64,000 nt of DNA from JALYNX01 sp963724825 (GCA_963724825.1 CAVRWT010000002.1:62001-126000); one strand, 5' to 3'; counted from the stretch's first letter, positions 39,229 to 48,267 are shown. The notes: a model not told the origin generated them from the letters alone. Numbers and translations: made by a program.

Positions 39229-39738
39229 TCATTCGCGATCCCACTCCGAGCCAAAGAACATTCTGGGGTTGATCACGAATCTCAGCCATCCCCGCCCCTC
39301 GACAAGCCCTTCCCAGGTATCCGCCAGAAGGTCGATGGCAGCCACCCCTGCGGTCCTCATCTCCACGCGGCCGCCGGTGATCTGCTCGGCGAGCATCGAC
39401 CAGGTCGGCTCATGGCCGACGAGCATGATTCGCTCCTCGTCTTTGGCAATGCCCTCCGCAACGCCGAGCACTGTCCCCGGGCCGGTGCCATAGAGCTCGG
39501 ATTCGACGGCGATCGGGCACTTCCACGATCCGGCGCGGGCAACCTCTTCCGCGGTCGCCCGGGCCCGAGCCGCCGAGGAGGTGATCACCAGATCCGGGAC
39601 CTCGTCCCAGGCGGTGAGGACCCTGCCCATCACGGTTGCGCTCCGATGCCCCCTTGGGGCCAGGGGGCGATCGTGGTCCGATGCGTAGGAAGCGTCCCAG
39701 TCGGACTTGGCGTGGCGCATGAGGAGAATGGTCTTCAC
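39229..39738 (-). CDS. sixA: SixA-like histidine phosphatase
   Basis: An intact protein of 169 residues: LLMRHAKSDWD (RHG motif as RHA), LVITSSAARARATAEEVA, and LVGHEPTWSML with the second His. SixA dephosphorylates phosphohistidine proteins such as ArcB HPt or the nitrogen PTS; many actinobacterial relatives are uncharacterised. It is divergent from the LysE gene. Confidence 0.87.
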   Translation of the reverse strand: MKTILLMRHAKSDWDASYASDHDRPLAPRGHRSATVMGRVLTAWDEVPDLVITSSAARARATAEEVARAGSWKCPIAVESELYGTGPGTVLGVAEGIAKDEERIMLVGHEPTWSMLAEQITGGRVEMRTAGVAAIDLLADTWEGLVEGRGWLRFVINPRMFFGSEWDRE

Positions 39739-39795
39739 CGCATCAGCCTACGAAATTGGAGATTGACGGACGGCCACGAGGTTTAGCCTCATCGG

Positions 39796-40431
39796 ATGCC
39801 CGAGCCCTCCACACTGCTCGTCTTCCTCGGCGCCACCCTGTTGCTATTGGTGATCCCCGGCCCTGCCGTTCTCTACATCGTCACCCGCAGCGTCACCCAA
39901 GGGCGGCGCGCCGGCCTGGTCTCGGTGCTTGGGATCCACCTCGGGAGCCTGGTCCACGTTGCGGCCGCGGTCGCCGGGCTGAGTGCCCTGATCGCGGCAT
40001 CGGCCACCGCATTCGCCGTGGTGAAGTTTGCCGGAGCCGGCTACCTGATCTACCTCGGGATCATGGCGTTTCGCTCCGCCGGCAAGCCAGAAGGCCTCCC
40101 CCGACCCGACCCGATGTCGATGCGCCGTGTCTTCTGGCAGGGCGCAATCGTCAACATCCTCAACCCGAAGACGGCATTGTTCTTCCTCGCCTTCGTCCCC
40201 CAGTTCGTGGACCCGGCACTGGGGAACACGACGCTCCAACTGGTCGTGCTCGGTGGGATCTTCATCATCGCCGGGCTGATCAGCGACGGCACCTATGCGA
40301 TGGTCGCCGGGGCGGCCGGTGCCCGATTCCTCGACAGCGAAGCCTGGCGGCGTGGGCAGGGCTACGTGGCGGGAACGATCTACACCGGGCTGGGCCTGGC
40401 AGCCGCCTTCACCGGCGGGTCGAAGGCTTAG
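39796..40431 (+). CDS. LysE/RhtB family amino-acid exporter
   Basis: An intact protein of 211 residues with about six helices. The N-terminal signature is LLLLVIPGPAVLYIVTRSVT with GRRAGLVSVLGIHLG; later GAIVNILNPKTALFFLAFVP. It exports small amino acids or homoserine-type compounds; the substrate is not known. TAGCCT lies 6 nt before the ATG, suggesting a leaderless transcript. The stop overlaps the convergent peroxiredoxin-like gene by 4 nt. Confidence 0.9.
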   Translation: MPEPSTLLVFLGATLLLLVIPGPAVLYIVTRSVTQGRRAGLVSVLGIHLGSLVHVAAAVAGLSALIAASATAFAVVKFAGAGYLIYLGIMAFRSAGKPEGLPRPDPMSMRRVFWQGAIVNILNPKTALFFLAFVPQFVDPALGNTTLQLVVLGGIFIIAGLISDGTYAMVAGAAGARFLDSEAWRRGQGYVAGTIYTGLGLAAAFTGGSKA

Positions 40432-41083
40432 CCGGCGAGCCGGGCCGCCGTGGTGAAGATCTCGGGGATCCGGGTAGTCCTCGCAGTAGTTGTAGGGATA
40501 GGCGACCCGGATGATCCCATCCACTCCCACCACAAATTCCCCGGACTGCATCCAAGGATCGTCGACCAATGGTCTCCCCATTGCGCGCCGTTCGGCCTGA
40601 AAATCGACACCGGTCTCCTCGGCGAGGTCGCAGAAGTGGTCCGGCGCGTCATAGAGAACCTGCTCGGGCGACCAATGGCCGAGCCCGAAGGCCCGGTGCG
40701 TCGAGTAGTCGCTGTCGGCCAACATCGGCGCCGGGACCCCGTATTTCTCCTTGTAGACCCTGACCCGCTGCGGTTCGCCCGGGGCAACCACCACCACATC
40801 GAGGCCGGCTTCGACATATCCGGGGTAGTCCCTTTGGAGCTGGGTGGTCCTTTCCAGTCCGCACCCGCAACCGAGGTGTCGCCACAGCATCACCAAGGCC
40901 GGTTGCTGGCGCCAGTGCGAGCTCAACGCCACCAATGAACCGTCTTCTGCCACCAGTTCAACGTCGGGAGCGAGATCAGCACGTCGAAGCGGGTTGCCCG
41001 GCAAGGTCGGGGCCGTCGATCCAGTGCTGCAACCAGCGTCTCTCGGCCGACTGATAGAGCTCCTCGAGATTGGCGTCAGTCAC
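40428..41083 (-). CDS. AhpC/TSA-type peroxiredoxin-like protein (two frameshifts)
   Basis: About 218 residues. The best start is GTG 41083 (TDANLEELYQSAERRWLQHW), reached through a frame change near 40990-41005; it has TAAGTT 8 nt upstream. The thioredoxin fold is shown by ALVMLWRHLGCGCGLERTTQ, where a C-x-C replaces the usual peroxiredoxin T/S-x-x-C, then DVVVVAPGEPQRVRVYKEKY and PAPMLADSDYSTHRAFGL. The end (EIFTTAARLAG) follows a second change near 40470. Thiol-redox role inferred. Confidence 0.72.
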
Positions 41084-41133
41084 AGAGCCGAAACTTAGCT
41101 CAACCAGCGTGGGCGTCGGGGTACGGTCATCCT

Positions 41134-43104
41134 GTGGCCAACCGTCTCGCCAAGGCATCGTCTCCCTACCTGCTCCAACACCAGGACAACCCGGTCGACT
41201 GGCAGGAATGGGGCGAAGAGGCATTCGCAGAAGCCCGTCAGCGTGACGTGCCCGTCCTCCTCAGCGTCGGCTACTCGGCCTGCCACTGGTGCCATGTGAT
41301 GGCACACGAGTCATTCGAGGACCCCGAAACCGCCGAGGTCATGAACCGCCTCTTCGTCAACGTGAAGGTCGACCGTGAAGAGCGACCGGACGTCGACGCC
41401 ATCTACATGGAAGCCGTCCAGGCGATGACCGGGCGAGGCGGGTGGCCTATGACCGTCTGGATGACCCCGGACGGCCAGCCCTTCTACGCGGGCACCTATT
41501 TCCCGAACCGGGATCATCACGGCATGGCTTCGTTCTCCAAGGTGATGACCGCGGTCTCCGATGCCTGGGTCAACCGCCGCGACGAGGTCCTCGAGCAGTC
41601 GGCGCGATTGACCGAGGCCATCAATCGGGACATCCCGCCCAGCGACGGTCTGCCGCAACAGCAATCGCTGCCAAGACGCCTACGAGTCGATTGCTGCAAC
41701 TTTCGATCCGATCAATGGCGGGTTCGGAGAGGCTCCCAAATTCCCTCAGCAACCGATCCTGGAGTTCCTGCTGCGGGTACGCGGTGAGCCCTGGGCGCCG
41801 CGAGCCGACGCCATGCTCCGCACCACCCTGACGGAGATGGCAGCGGGCGGAATCCATGATCAGCTCGCAGGGGGCTTCGCCCGGTACTCGGTCGACAACC
41901 AGTGGCTGGTCCCCCATTTCGAGAAGATGCTCTACGACAACGCCCAGCTGGCCCGCATCTACCTCTGGGCCGGGAAGGAATTGGCGGATCCGGGTCTGAT
42001 CGACGTCGCTCGCTCGACGCTCGACTATCTGCTCACCGACCTCCGCCACCCTGATGGCGGGTTCTTCTCGGCTGAGGATGCGGACTCCGAGGGCGTAGAA
42101 GGCAAGTTCTATGTGTGGACGGTGGGCGAGTTGGCCTCCGTCCTCGGCGACGACGACGCTGAGGAGGCGGCTCACTTCTTCGGCGCCACCCCACATGGGA
42201 ATTTCGAGGGCTCCAACATCCTCTTCCGGCCCACCACCGACCCTGGAGCGACCGCATCGAGTCGATCAGACTGCGCCTCCTGGCGGCACGCAGCCAGCGA
42301 GTCCGCCCCGGCCTCGACGACAAGGTGGTCACCTCGTGGAACGGGCTGTCCCTCCGAGCCCTCGCCGAAGCGGGTGCCGCCCTCCACGATCCCGGCTACA
42401 TGGAAGCTGCGGAGGCCACCGGCCGCTTCCTCCTGAACAACTTGATCGTCGACGGCGCTCTGATGCGGTCATGGCGGGAAGGTCAGACCCGAGTCCGGGG
42501 ATTCCTCGAGGACTATGCCTCGTTGGCGCTGGGTCTCTTCGCCCTCTACGCGGCCACCGGGAGCTACGAGTGGTACGCCGAGGCGGAGCGGCTCACCAGG
42601 CAGATCCCGATCCAGTTCGCCGACCCGTCAGGAGGGTTCTTCGACAACGCCGAAGATGGCAGCCTGATCAAGCGACCCAAGAGCCTGGCCGACAACCCAC
42701 TCCCCTCGGGGAATGCGATGGCGGCCGAAGCGCTGGCCATCCTGGCCGCTTACACCGGTGAGGCAGAGCTCAGAGACCTGGCGATTGGCGCTCTAGCCGC
42801 CGCGGGGGCCCTGATCGAGCGCTATCCGTCGATGGTCGGACATCATCTCTCGGTCCTCCACGGCCTGGGAGTGGCCCGGGAACTGGCAATCGTCGGCCCC
42901 CGGCCCGGTCCTCTCGCGGACGTGTATTGGGAGCGGTTCCGACCCGCGGTGGTGCTCGCCGTGGCGGCGGCGGCTGATGACCGGGTGCCCCTTCTCGAGG
43001 GCCGTGGGCAACCGGACTCGACGATCGCCTACGTATGCGAGAACCAGGTCTGCAATCTGCCCACTACCGACCCGGAAGCGGTGCGGGCTCAGCTCTCAGC
43101 CTGA
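41134..43104 (+). CDS. yyaL: YyaL/DUF255 thioredoxin-domain protein (two frameshifts)
   Basis: About 655 residues, the full length of this family. The start is GTG 41134, with TACGGT 6 nt upstream. The N-terminal thioredoxin-like domain has SSPYLLQHQDNPVDWQEWGE and YSACHWCHVMAHESFED (C-x-x-C). The large alpha/alpha-barrel part has GGFARYSVDNQWLVPHFEKM, then LYDNAQL, FFSAEDADSEGVEGKFYVWT, and DKVVTSWNGLSLRALAEAG. Frame changes lie near 41670 and 42245. Function in bacteria is not established; the barrel resembles sugar epimerases. Confidence 0.85.
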
Positions 43105-43904
43105 ACCCCGACTTCGATCGCCCGATCGAGCGCGGCCGTCATCACCTCGGCCGGATAGGGCCCTCGTTGTGCCATCTCCTCGACCGGGTGCTTGTCGACC
43201 AGGCACCAGGTCGCGGCGCGGGCAACCTCCTTCAACTCCTCCAGCTGGGTCCCGGCGTCGGCGGGCGTCATCACCTCGCCATGACCGGGAACAATCAGCC
43301 CGTCGAGCGATGACATGGCGGCGCCGAGAGTGGAAGGCCAGGACAATGGGTAGCTGTCGCCGAAGTTCGGGGGCGCTCCGTTCTCGAGCATGTCACCGAA
43401 GAAGGTCACGCCGCAGTCGGGAAGCCTGATCACGATGTCGGCGTCGGTGTGGGCCAGCCCGTGATAGGTCAGCTCCACGGCGCGGCCGCCGAGATCGATG
43501 GTCACTGAGTCCTCGAAGACCGATCCCGGCGGGACCACGACCACCTCTTGATGTCGTCCGCCATCGTGTCGTTGCCGTCTTCGCGGAACATGTCGGCGAC
43601 CTCCTCGACCATCTCGGCGCCCAGGTCGATGAGCGCCTCCCTGCATAGTCGGTGGCCCCAGATCTCGGCACCGGGGAAACGGGAGTTGCCGAAGGCGTGG
43701 TCCCAATGCCAGTGGGTGTTCACCAGCCAGGCGACCGGGAGATTGGTGAACGCCTCGATCTCGTCGATCAACTCGTCGGCCTCTCGATGCGAGGCCCGGG
43801 TATCGATGACCAGCACCGCCGACTCTCCGAAGAACCAGGCCGACGTTCAGGTCGAGGGATTCGAAGCGTCTTCGAAAGACGCCATCGGCAAGCTCATCGA
43901 ACAC
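43089..43904 (-). CDS. metallo-beta-lactamase fold hydrolase (two frameshifts)
   Basis: About 270 residues. The zinc motif THWHWDHAFGNSRFPGAEIW (H-x-H-x-D-H) is in the middle frame; the start (MFDELADGVFRRRFESLDLN) and the end (LTYHGLAHTDADIVIRLPDC, then VPGHGEVM) are in another, with changes near 43835 and 43550. The pattern fits glyoxalase II/quinoprotein-relay-type hydrolases and not a resistance enzyme. It starts 18 nt after the Rieske gene stop, so it shares the SoxR-box promoter and probably hydrolyses the product (thioester, lactone or ester) of that enzyme. This last step is inference. Confidence 0.78.
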   Translation of the reverse strand: MFDELADGVFRRRFESLDLNVGLVLRRVGGAGHRYPGLASRGRRVDRRDRGVHQSPGRLAGEHPLALGPRLRQLPFPRCRDLGPPTMQGGAHRPGRRDGRGGRRHVPRRRQRHDGGRHQEVVVVPPGSVFEDSVTIDLGGRAVELTYHGLAHTDADIVIRLPDCGVTFFGDMLENGAPPNFGDSYPLSWPSTLGAAMSSLDGLIVPGHGEVMTPADAGTQLEELKEVARAATWCLVDKHPVEEMAQRGPYPAEVMTAALDRAIEVGVQAES

Positions 43905-43922
43905 CAGGCGAGGGTAGACCGG

Positions 43923-45650
43923 CTAGCTGCCTTCGCCCCGGGCCCTGCCTCTCGTGAAGTCGATCGCCTCCAAAGTGGCGTTGTAGACGAAACGCTCCCG
44001 TTTCGGTGAGGCGAGGAACCTGCCGGCGGCGATCATCGGCGCACGATCCCCGATGATCTCCGACTCCACGATCGAAGCACGAGCGGTTTTCACGGCGTGG
44101 GCCACCATGATTGGAGCCACGCTGTTGTCCTCCGAGGCGCTGTGGGCAAGGGCACCCCTCAACTGCTCCTGTGGGCCCTCGAAACCGGCGATAGCGGCCT
44201 CGACCCCCTCGGGATCCTTGCCCCGAATCGCCTCGAGGATGGCCCCAACATCGGAATTGGCCCATGGCTCGGGCCGAGCCCTGGGGACGCGCTCGTCGAG
44301 CTGACGGGTGAAGTTGACGAACCAAACCGCGTGATAGACCCCACGCAGCACTTCCGGGCTGGGGTCGACCGACCAGGCCCAGCGCAGGGCATCGAGATAC
44401 GTCAGGTTGTGGGTCACGTCCAGCCATCCCCACTCGTTCGTGTCATCAAGATCGATGTCGATGTCGAATCGACGAAGTCGCTCCGACGCGGCACGCGAGA
44501 TGGCGTCGAGGAGCCGGGGAACGGCCACCTCGCCGTCAAGGGCCTCACTCAAGGCGCGGCACGCGGTCGCCGGATCACCATCGAGGACGGCCGACGCGAA
44601 CGGCCCCTCATCAAAGCGGGCATCGCCTCGACCACCCGCCTGGCGGCCCAGGTCGGGGGCGAGCTCCTGAAGTGCACGGTTGAACTTGCGCATATAGGGA
44701 AGACGGTCGTATCGAGTGCCGAGGACTGTGCTTGGCACCAGCGGCCCCAGGACCGTGTCGGCCTCTCCCCAACCAACGGTCTCCAGCATCTCGAACGATT
44801 TCTGGGCATAGATCATCGGATGCCCGTATCCGAGGAAGTGATCGGTGATGGCGGTGAGGAGAGCATGGCGAATCCTTGTCTTGTCCACCCCGGCCGTGAT
44901 CAGACCCCGCAACAACCCCTCCGCCTCGTCCCCCCTTTCCTCGTCCACCAGAACCGGATAGGCGGCCAATGCATCGTCGATGCTGCCGTAGGCCTCCACC
45001 GGATCGACCGGCTCCGGCCTGGGTCGGAAGGGCCGACGAACTTCATTCTGGGCCACGACTGACATCCCCTGGATCACAGGGAACGCCTGAAGCTCGCCCT
45101 CGAACATGGCAGCAAGGTGGAGGCAGTCGGTGAGGGTCGCCAACGAGTGGTTCCAGCCGTACTCCATGCGGGGAGCCCCATACATCACCCCCTCCCGAAC
45201 CACGTCGGCGAGCGGTCGGCCGATCTGACGGAGACGCATCGTGTCCCGGGCCATCCTGCCGATGTCGACGTCACCCATCGCCTCCAACAGACTCTGAAAG
45301 AGCTGCGGTGCGATTACCTCGGCGCTGGGATCGGTCACGTCGACGAAGACCTGACCCTGACTGACGCGCACCGGATAGGTGCGAACCGCTTCTCCCCCGA
45401 AACTGCACGTCCCGTTCTCGTCCAGCTCGAACTTCCAGTTGTGCCAGGCACAGGTGAGGGTCTCGCCCCGCATTTCACCCTGAAGCAGGGCATAGCCCTG
45501 ATGCGGGCAGCGATTGTCGACGGCGTAGACAGCCTGCTCGGTGCGGAAGATGGCGATCCGCTTGTCGTAGTGGCGGAAGAGCTTGCGACCGCCAACCAGG
45601 AGGTCGTCGATTCCGATCGCTGCCACCCATTCGCCTTGCTGTGTTGTCAT
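43923..45650 (-). CDS. Rieske-domain protein fused to a large helical (questin-oxidase-like) domain
   Basis: An intact protein of 575 residues from ATG 45650. The N-terminal 105 residues are a Rieske [2Fe-2S] domain: Cys48-Pro-His50 and Cys67-x-x-His70 (CPHQGYALL, CAWHNWKF). The remaining 470 are helical with repeated aromatic/His motifs (YGWNHSLATLTDCLHLAAMF; DHFLGYGHPMIYAQKSFEML; THNLTYLDALRWAW; YHAVWFVNFTRQLD). These resemble the questin oxidase-like family, whose fungal member opens an anthraquinone ring; the match is judged by eye. The promoter is a SoxR box and the transcript is nearly leaderless (-10 TAGCGT 8 nt before the ATG). Likely an oxygenase for redox-active aromatics. Confidence 0.72.
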   Translation of the reverse strand: MTTQQGEWVAAIGIDDLLVGGRKLFRHYDKRIAIFRTEQAVYAVDNRCPHQGYALLQGEMRGETLTCAWHNWKFELDENGTCSFGGEAVRTYPVRVSQGQVFVDVTDPSAEVIAPQLFQSLLEAMGDVDIGRMARDTMRLRQIGRPLADVVREGVMYGAPRMEYGWNHSLATLTDCLHLAAMFEGELQAFPVIQGMSVVAQNEVRRPFRPRPEPVDPVEAYGSIDDALAAYPVLVDEERGDEAEGLLRGLITAGVDKTRIRHALLTAITDHFLGYGHPMIYAQKSFEMLETVGWGEADTVLGPLVPSTVLGTRYDRLPYMRKFNRALQELAPDLGRQAGGRGDARFDEGPFASAVLDGDPATACRALSEALDGEVAVPRLLDAISRAASERLRRFDIDIDLDDTNEWGWLDVTHNLTYLDALRWAWSVDPSPEVLRGVYHAVWFVNFTRQLDERVPRARPEPWANSDVGAILEAIRGKDPEGVEAAIAGFEGPQEQLRGALAHSASEDNSVAPIMVAHAVKTARASIVESEIIGDRAPMIAAGRFLASPKRERFVYNATLEAIDFTRGRARGEGS

Positions 45651-45658
45651 GACAGTTG

Positions 45659-45699
45659 ACGCTACAACTTCAAGTTCACTTGAAGTCAAGGGCTATGCT
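45659..45699. promoter_or_regulatory. SoxR box with divergent promoters
   Basis: ACTTCAAGT-tc-ACTTGAAGT (45667-45686) is a perfect 9-bp inverted repeat, close to the Escherichia coli SoxR site core CTCAAGTTAACTTGAG. On the minus strand it sits in a 19-bp spacer between TTGACT (45689-45684) and TAGCGT (45664-45659), driving the Rieske gene. On the plus strand TATGCT (45694-45699) lies 6 nt before the soxR ATG, so SoxR binding can also repress or modulate soxR. Confidence 0.82.
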
Positions 45700-45705
45700 G
45701 CAGAT

Positions 45706-46164
45706 ATGGAATGGCTGTCAATTGGCGAATTGGCCGAGCGAGCGGGAGTCGCCACCTCGGCACTTCGCTTCTATGAGGATCGGGGCTTGATTGCCTCGGA
45801 GCGGACTTCCGGCAATCAACGGCGCTATCCGAGAGCAACGCTGCGTCGGGTGGCCTTGATCAGGGCGGCCCAGGAGATGGGCCTCTCCCTGGGGGAGGTG
45901 GCGGTCGCCCTGGAAACGCTTCCCCACGAGCGAACGCCGACCAAGCGAGATTGGGAGCGGCTTTCTCGCTCGTGGAGGGCGCGGCTCGACAATCAGATTG
46001 CCGAGCTCCAGGCGTTGCGCGACGAGTTGTCCGACTGCATCGGATGCGGCTGTCTCTCGCTGAAGTCGTGCGCCATCTTCAACCCATCCGATGCCATCTC
46101 GAACAAGGGCACGGGCCCTCGCTATCTGCTCGGCGACGAACGGGTGCCTATACCGTCTGACTGA
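45706..46164 (+). CDS. soxR: redox-sensitive MerR-family regulator SoxR
   Basis: An intact protein of 152 residues. The MerR helix-turn-helix is at the start (LSIGELAERAGVATSALRFY, then YEDRGLI). The [2Fe-2S] cluster ligands are Cys111, Cys114, Cys116 and Cys122 (CIGCGCLSLKSC), identical in spacing to E. coli SoxR. The cluster is oxidised by redox-cycling drugs, phenazines or quinones and then activates promoters with over-long spacers. In actinobacteria SoxR usually controls exporters and oxidoreductases, not SoxS. Its 3' end overlaps the convergent ctaA by 17 nt. Confidence 0.95.
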   Translation: MEWLSIGELAERAGVATSALRFYEDRGLIASERTSGNQRRYPRATLRRVALIRAAQEMGLSLGEVAVALETLPHERTPTKRDWERLSRSWRARLDNQIAELQALRDELSDCIGCGCLSLKSCAIFNPSDAISNKGTGPRYLLGDERVPIPSD

Positions 46165-47041
46165 CTCCTGCCGGCACTTGAAGGGCCTGCGCCGAGGCGA
46201 GGACGTATGTGATCCACAGAGCGTCCGCCAGGAGCAAATGCAGCAGCTGCATCCACACGGGGACCCCGAGCACGATGTTCAACGACCCGGACACGATCAT
46301 GGCGCCCACGAGGATCGGCAACGCCTTGGCCGCCGACGACCTCGCATCACCGGCGCGACCAGACACCCACCACCCGATCGAGGCCGCCAGGATGGCGAGG
46401 ATCGGGTGAATCATTCTCAGATCGGTGAGGAAATGGGCCTCGCCTGACTCGCCAAGGCCCACCGCATCTTTCGGGAACAGGGTGTCAGCGAGTGCGGTGA
46501 TCGCCCCGGTGGCAGCCAACAGGATGATGGCGATCCCGCCGGCTACCACCCATCGCCACACCTCAGGGTGGGAGCTCGGCTCCAGGCGCCTGCCGCCTGA
46601 CAGCCAAAAGGCGGTGAGGGTCAATGCCGCCAGCAAGAACAGGGTGTTGACGAGATGAAGCGGGACAGCGAACACCCTCGCCACCGAAGTGTCATCGGCG
46701 ACCCACTCGGCGAGGACGATCATCGCGCCGATAAGCGCTTCCCCGACTATCGAGATCACCGACAACAAGGCACCTCGTCGTGAGGGTTGCCCGGGCGGGA
46801 CCTGGCGCCACACCAGCACAGCCAGGGTGACCACCAGCACGAGGGCAATCCCGCTGGCGGAGCGGTGAGCGAACTCGATTCGGGTGGCGCCCTCGAGTGG
46901 GGGAAGCACCTCACCCTGACAGACCGGCCACGAGCGCCCGCATCCCGCCCCTGATCCGGTCGAGCGCACCAGGGCGCCCATGAGGATCACGACGACGTTG
47001 AAACCGAGGGTGAACCAGGCGAAGCGTGCGAGTCGGGTCAC
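46148..47041 (-). CDS. ctaA: heme A synthase (COX15/CtaA)
   Basis: An intact protein of 297 residues with eight membrane helices. Conserved features are LVRSTGSGAGCGRSWPVCQG (cysteine pair in the first outer loop), EFAHRSASGIALVLVVTLAV (heme-ligand His), PLHLVNTLFLLAALTLTAF and RMIHPILAILAASIGWWVSG. It oxidises heme O to heme A for aa3-type cytochrome oxidase, so aerobic respiration is implied. It is divergent from the cysteine/cystathionine synthase gene. Confidence 0.93.
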   Translation of the reverse strand: MTRLARFAWFTLGFNVVVILMGALVRSTGSGAGCGRSWPVCQGEVLPPLEGATRIEFAHRSASGIALVLVVTLAVLVWRQVPPGQPSRRGALLSVISIVGEALIGAMIVLAEWVADDTSVARVFAVPLHLVNTLFLLAALTLTAFWLSGGRRLEPSSHPEVWRWVVAGGIAIILLAATGAITALADTLFPKDAVGLGESGEAHFLTDLRMIHPILAILAASIGWWVSGRAGDARSSAAKALPILVGAMIVSGSLNIVLGVPVWMQLLHLLLADALWITYVLASAQALQVPAGVSQTV

Positions 47042-47105
47042 AAGCCCAAGGTTAGGAGCGGGCCGCGATTCGCCTCCAACCGGGCAGGCCTAGCCTCCAG
47101 CGGCC

Positions 47106-48059
47106 ATGGAGATCTTCGACGACGTAGTCGCCGCGATTGGCAACACACCGCTGGTCCGTCTTGGCAGGCTCCATGAACCTGGCAACCTCGTCGCCAAGAT
47201 CGAGCACATGAACCCCGGAGGCTCGATCAAGGAGCGCATCGCCGTCTCGATGATCGATGCCGCCGAGAAAGCCGGGCTGCTCCGCCCTGGGGGGACGATT
47301 GTCGAACCGACCTCGGGAAACACCGGTGTTGGCCTTGCCATGATCGGCGCGGTGCGCGGCTACCGCGTGATCTGCACGGTCCCCGACAAAGTGTCCCAGG
47401 AGAAGCGCGACCTGCTCGCCGCCTACGGAGCCGAGGTCATCGTCACCCCAACCGACCTGCTCCCGAGTCATCCCGACTCCTACTACGGGGTGGCAAGACG
47501 CCTCGCGTCCGAGATCGAGGGCGCCTTTCACCCCGACCAGTACACCAACCCCGCCAACCCCCAGGCCCACTACGACACGACCGGGCCCGAGATATGGCGT
47601 CAGACCGACGGGCAGATTGCCTCGCTGGTGGTCGGAGTTGGGACCGGAGGCACCATCACCGGCGCCGGACGCTTCTTGAAGGAGCAGAAGCCCGAGGTTC
47701 AAGTCGTGGGCGCCGACCCCGAAGGCTCGATTTACACGGCTGGCAACCACGGCGAGGTCCATCAGTACGCGGTGGAGGGGGTCGGTGAGGACTTCTATCC
47801 GGAAACCGTCGATCTCGACGTGATCGACCGATGGGTCAAAGTCACCGACGCCGAGTCGTTTGCCATGACCAGGAGGCTGGCCCGGGAGGAGGGGATCCTG
47901 GTCGGAGGGTCGTGTGGGATGGCGGCCCATGCCGCACTGCGCATCGCCGATGAGGACCACGATGCATTGGTGGTGGTGATTCTCCCCGATTCGGGTCGCG
48001 GCTACCTGTCGAAGGTCTTCAACGACCGTTGGCTGGCCGAGCGAGGCTTCGAGACATGA
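47106..48059 (+). CDS. cystathionine beta-synthase/cysteine synthase, catalytic core only
   Basis: An intact protein of 317 residues, a fold-type II PLP enzyme. PLP lysine is in MNPGGSIKERIAVSM; the loop is VEPTSGNTGVGLAMI; phosphate loop VGVGTGGTITGAG. The sequence resembles the actinobacterial CBS type (ILVGGSCGMAAHAALRIA, LPDSGRGYLSKVFNDRWLAE) but stops exactly where the C-terminal CBS (Bateman) pair would begin. It makes cystathionine or cysteine from serine or O-acetylserine; which one is open. TAGCCT is 9 nt before the ATG. A strong terminator follows. Confidence 0.87.
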   Translation: MEIFDDVVAAIGNTPLVRLGRLHEPGNLVAKIEHMNPGGSIKERIAVSMIDAAEKAGLLRPGGTIVEPTSGNTGVGLAMIGAVRGYRVICTVPDKVSQEKRDLLAAYGAEVIVTPTDLLPSHPDSYYGVARRLASEIEGAFHPDQYTNPANPQAHYDTTGPEIWRQTDGQIASLVVGVGTGGTITGAGRFLKEQKPEVQVVGADPEGSIYTAGNHGEVHQYAVEGVGEDFYPETVDLDVIDRWVKVTDAESFAMTRRLAREEGILVGGSCGMAAHAALRIADEDHDALVVVILPDSGRGYLSKVFNDRWLAERGFET

Positions 48060-48092
48060 AAGAGCCCCCGGCGGTTGGCCGGGGGCTCTTTT
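48059..48092 (+). terminator. strong intrinsic terminator after the CBS-type gene (possibly bidirectional)
   Basis: AAAGAGCCCCCGGC-ggtt-GGCCGGGGGCTCTTTT: a GC-rich stem of 11-12 bp followed by TTTT. The left arm begins with AAAG, so on the minus strand it also ends in a short T run and could stop transcripts from the small-peptide locus at 48119-48290. Confidence 0.88.
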
Positions 48093-48118
48093 CAAATCGG
48101 CTCGGGCGTTGCTTCGGA

Positions 48119-48211
48119 TCAATCCGCCTCGGGTGGACGAAGCCCTTGGTAGCCAGAGCAGGGTGGTCCGAGATGGAGTCGCCACCAGTCCCTTTGGGAC
48201 GAGCGGCGCAT
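48119..48211 (-). CDS. candidate small peptide B (30 residues)
   Basis: ATG 48211 to TGA 48119 encodes a 30-residue, Trp/Arg/Pro-rich peptide (MRRSSQRDWWRLHLGPPCSG ... LRPPEAD). Its start is at the loop/stem junction of a perfect 8-bp hairpin (AGCGGCGC 48226-48219 with GCGCCGCT 48209-48202). The stop of candidate peptide A lies on the first base of that hairpin, so ribosomes ending on A could open the start of B. Coding status is inferred from this layout only; no family is recognised. Confidence 0.4.
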   Translation of the reverse strand: MRRSSQRDWWRLHLGPPCSGYQGLRPPEAD

Positions 48212-48225
48212 GCGGTCAGCGCCGC

Positions 48226-48267
48226 TCAGCGCTGGACCACCTCCAGAGTCCGTAAACCTTCTAACAA
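48226..48267 (-). CDS. candidate leader peptide A (13 residues)
   Basis: TTG 48267 to TGA 48226 gives MLEGLRTLEVVQR. It is preceded at 48287-48272 by AGAAAGGAGGTGGTCC, complementary to all 16 nt of the 3' end of actinobacterial 16S rRNA with a single G-U wobble; the GGAGG is at normal distance. A second long Shine-Dalgarno sequence (GGAGGTGGTCC, 48244-48234) lies inside it. The same strand can also form P1-type pairing GGACCACC/GGTGGTCC with 48169-48162, so the locus may equally act as a structured RNA. Confidence 0.4.
   Translation of the reverse strand: MLEGLRTLEVVQR

Noticed and set aside
43089..43904. Beta-lactam resistance by the MBL-fold gene
   Set aside because: The HxHxDH motif alone is not diagnostic, no signal peptide is seen, and the context is a SoxR-controlled enzyme operon.
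47052..48185. 377-residue minus-strand frame over the CBS-type gene
   Set aside because: Antisense to a PLP enzyme with clear motifs; crosses its terminator. Only the short frames further upstream (48119-48267) were kept as candidates.
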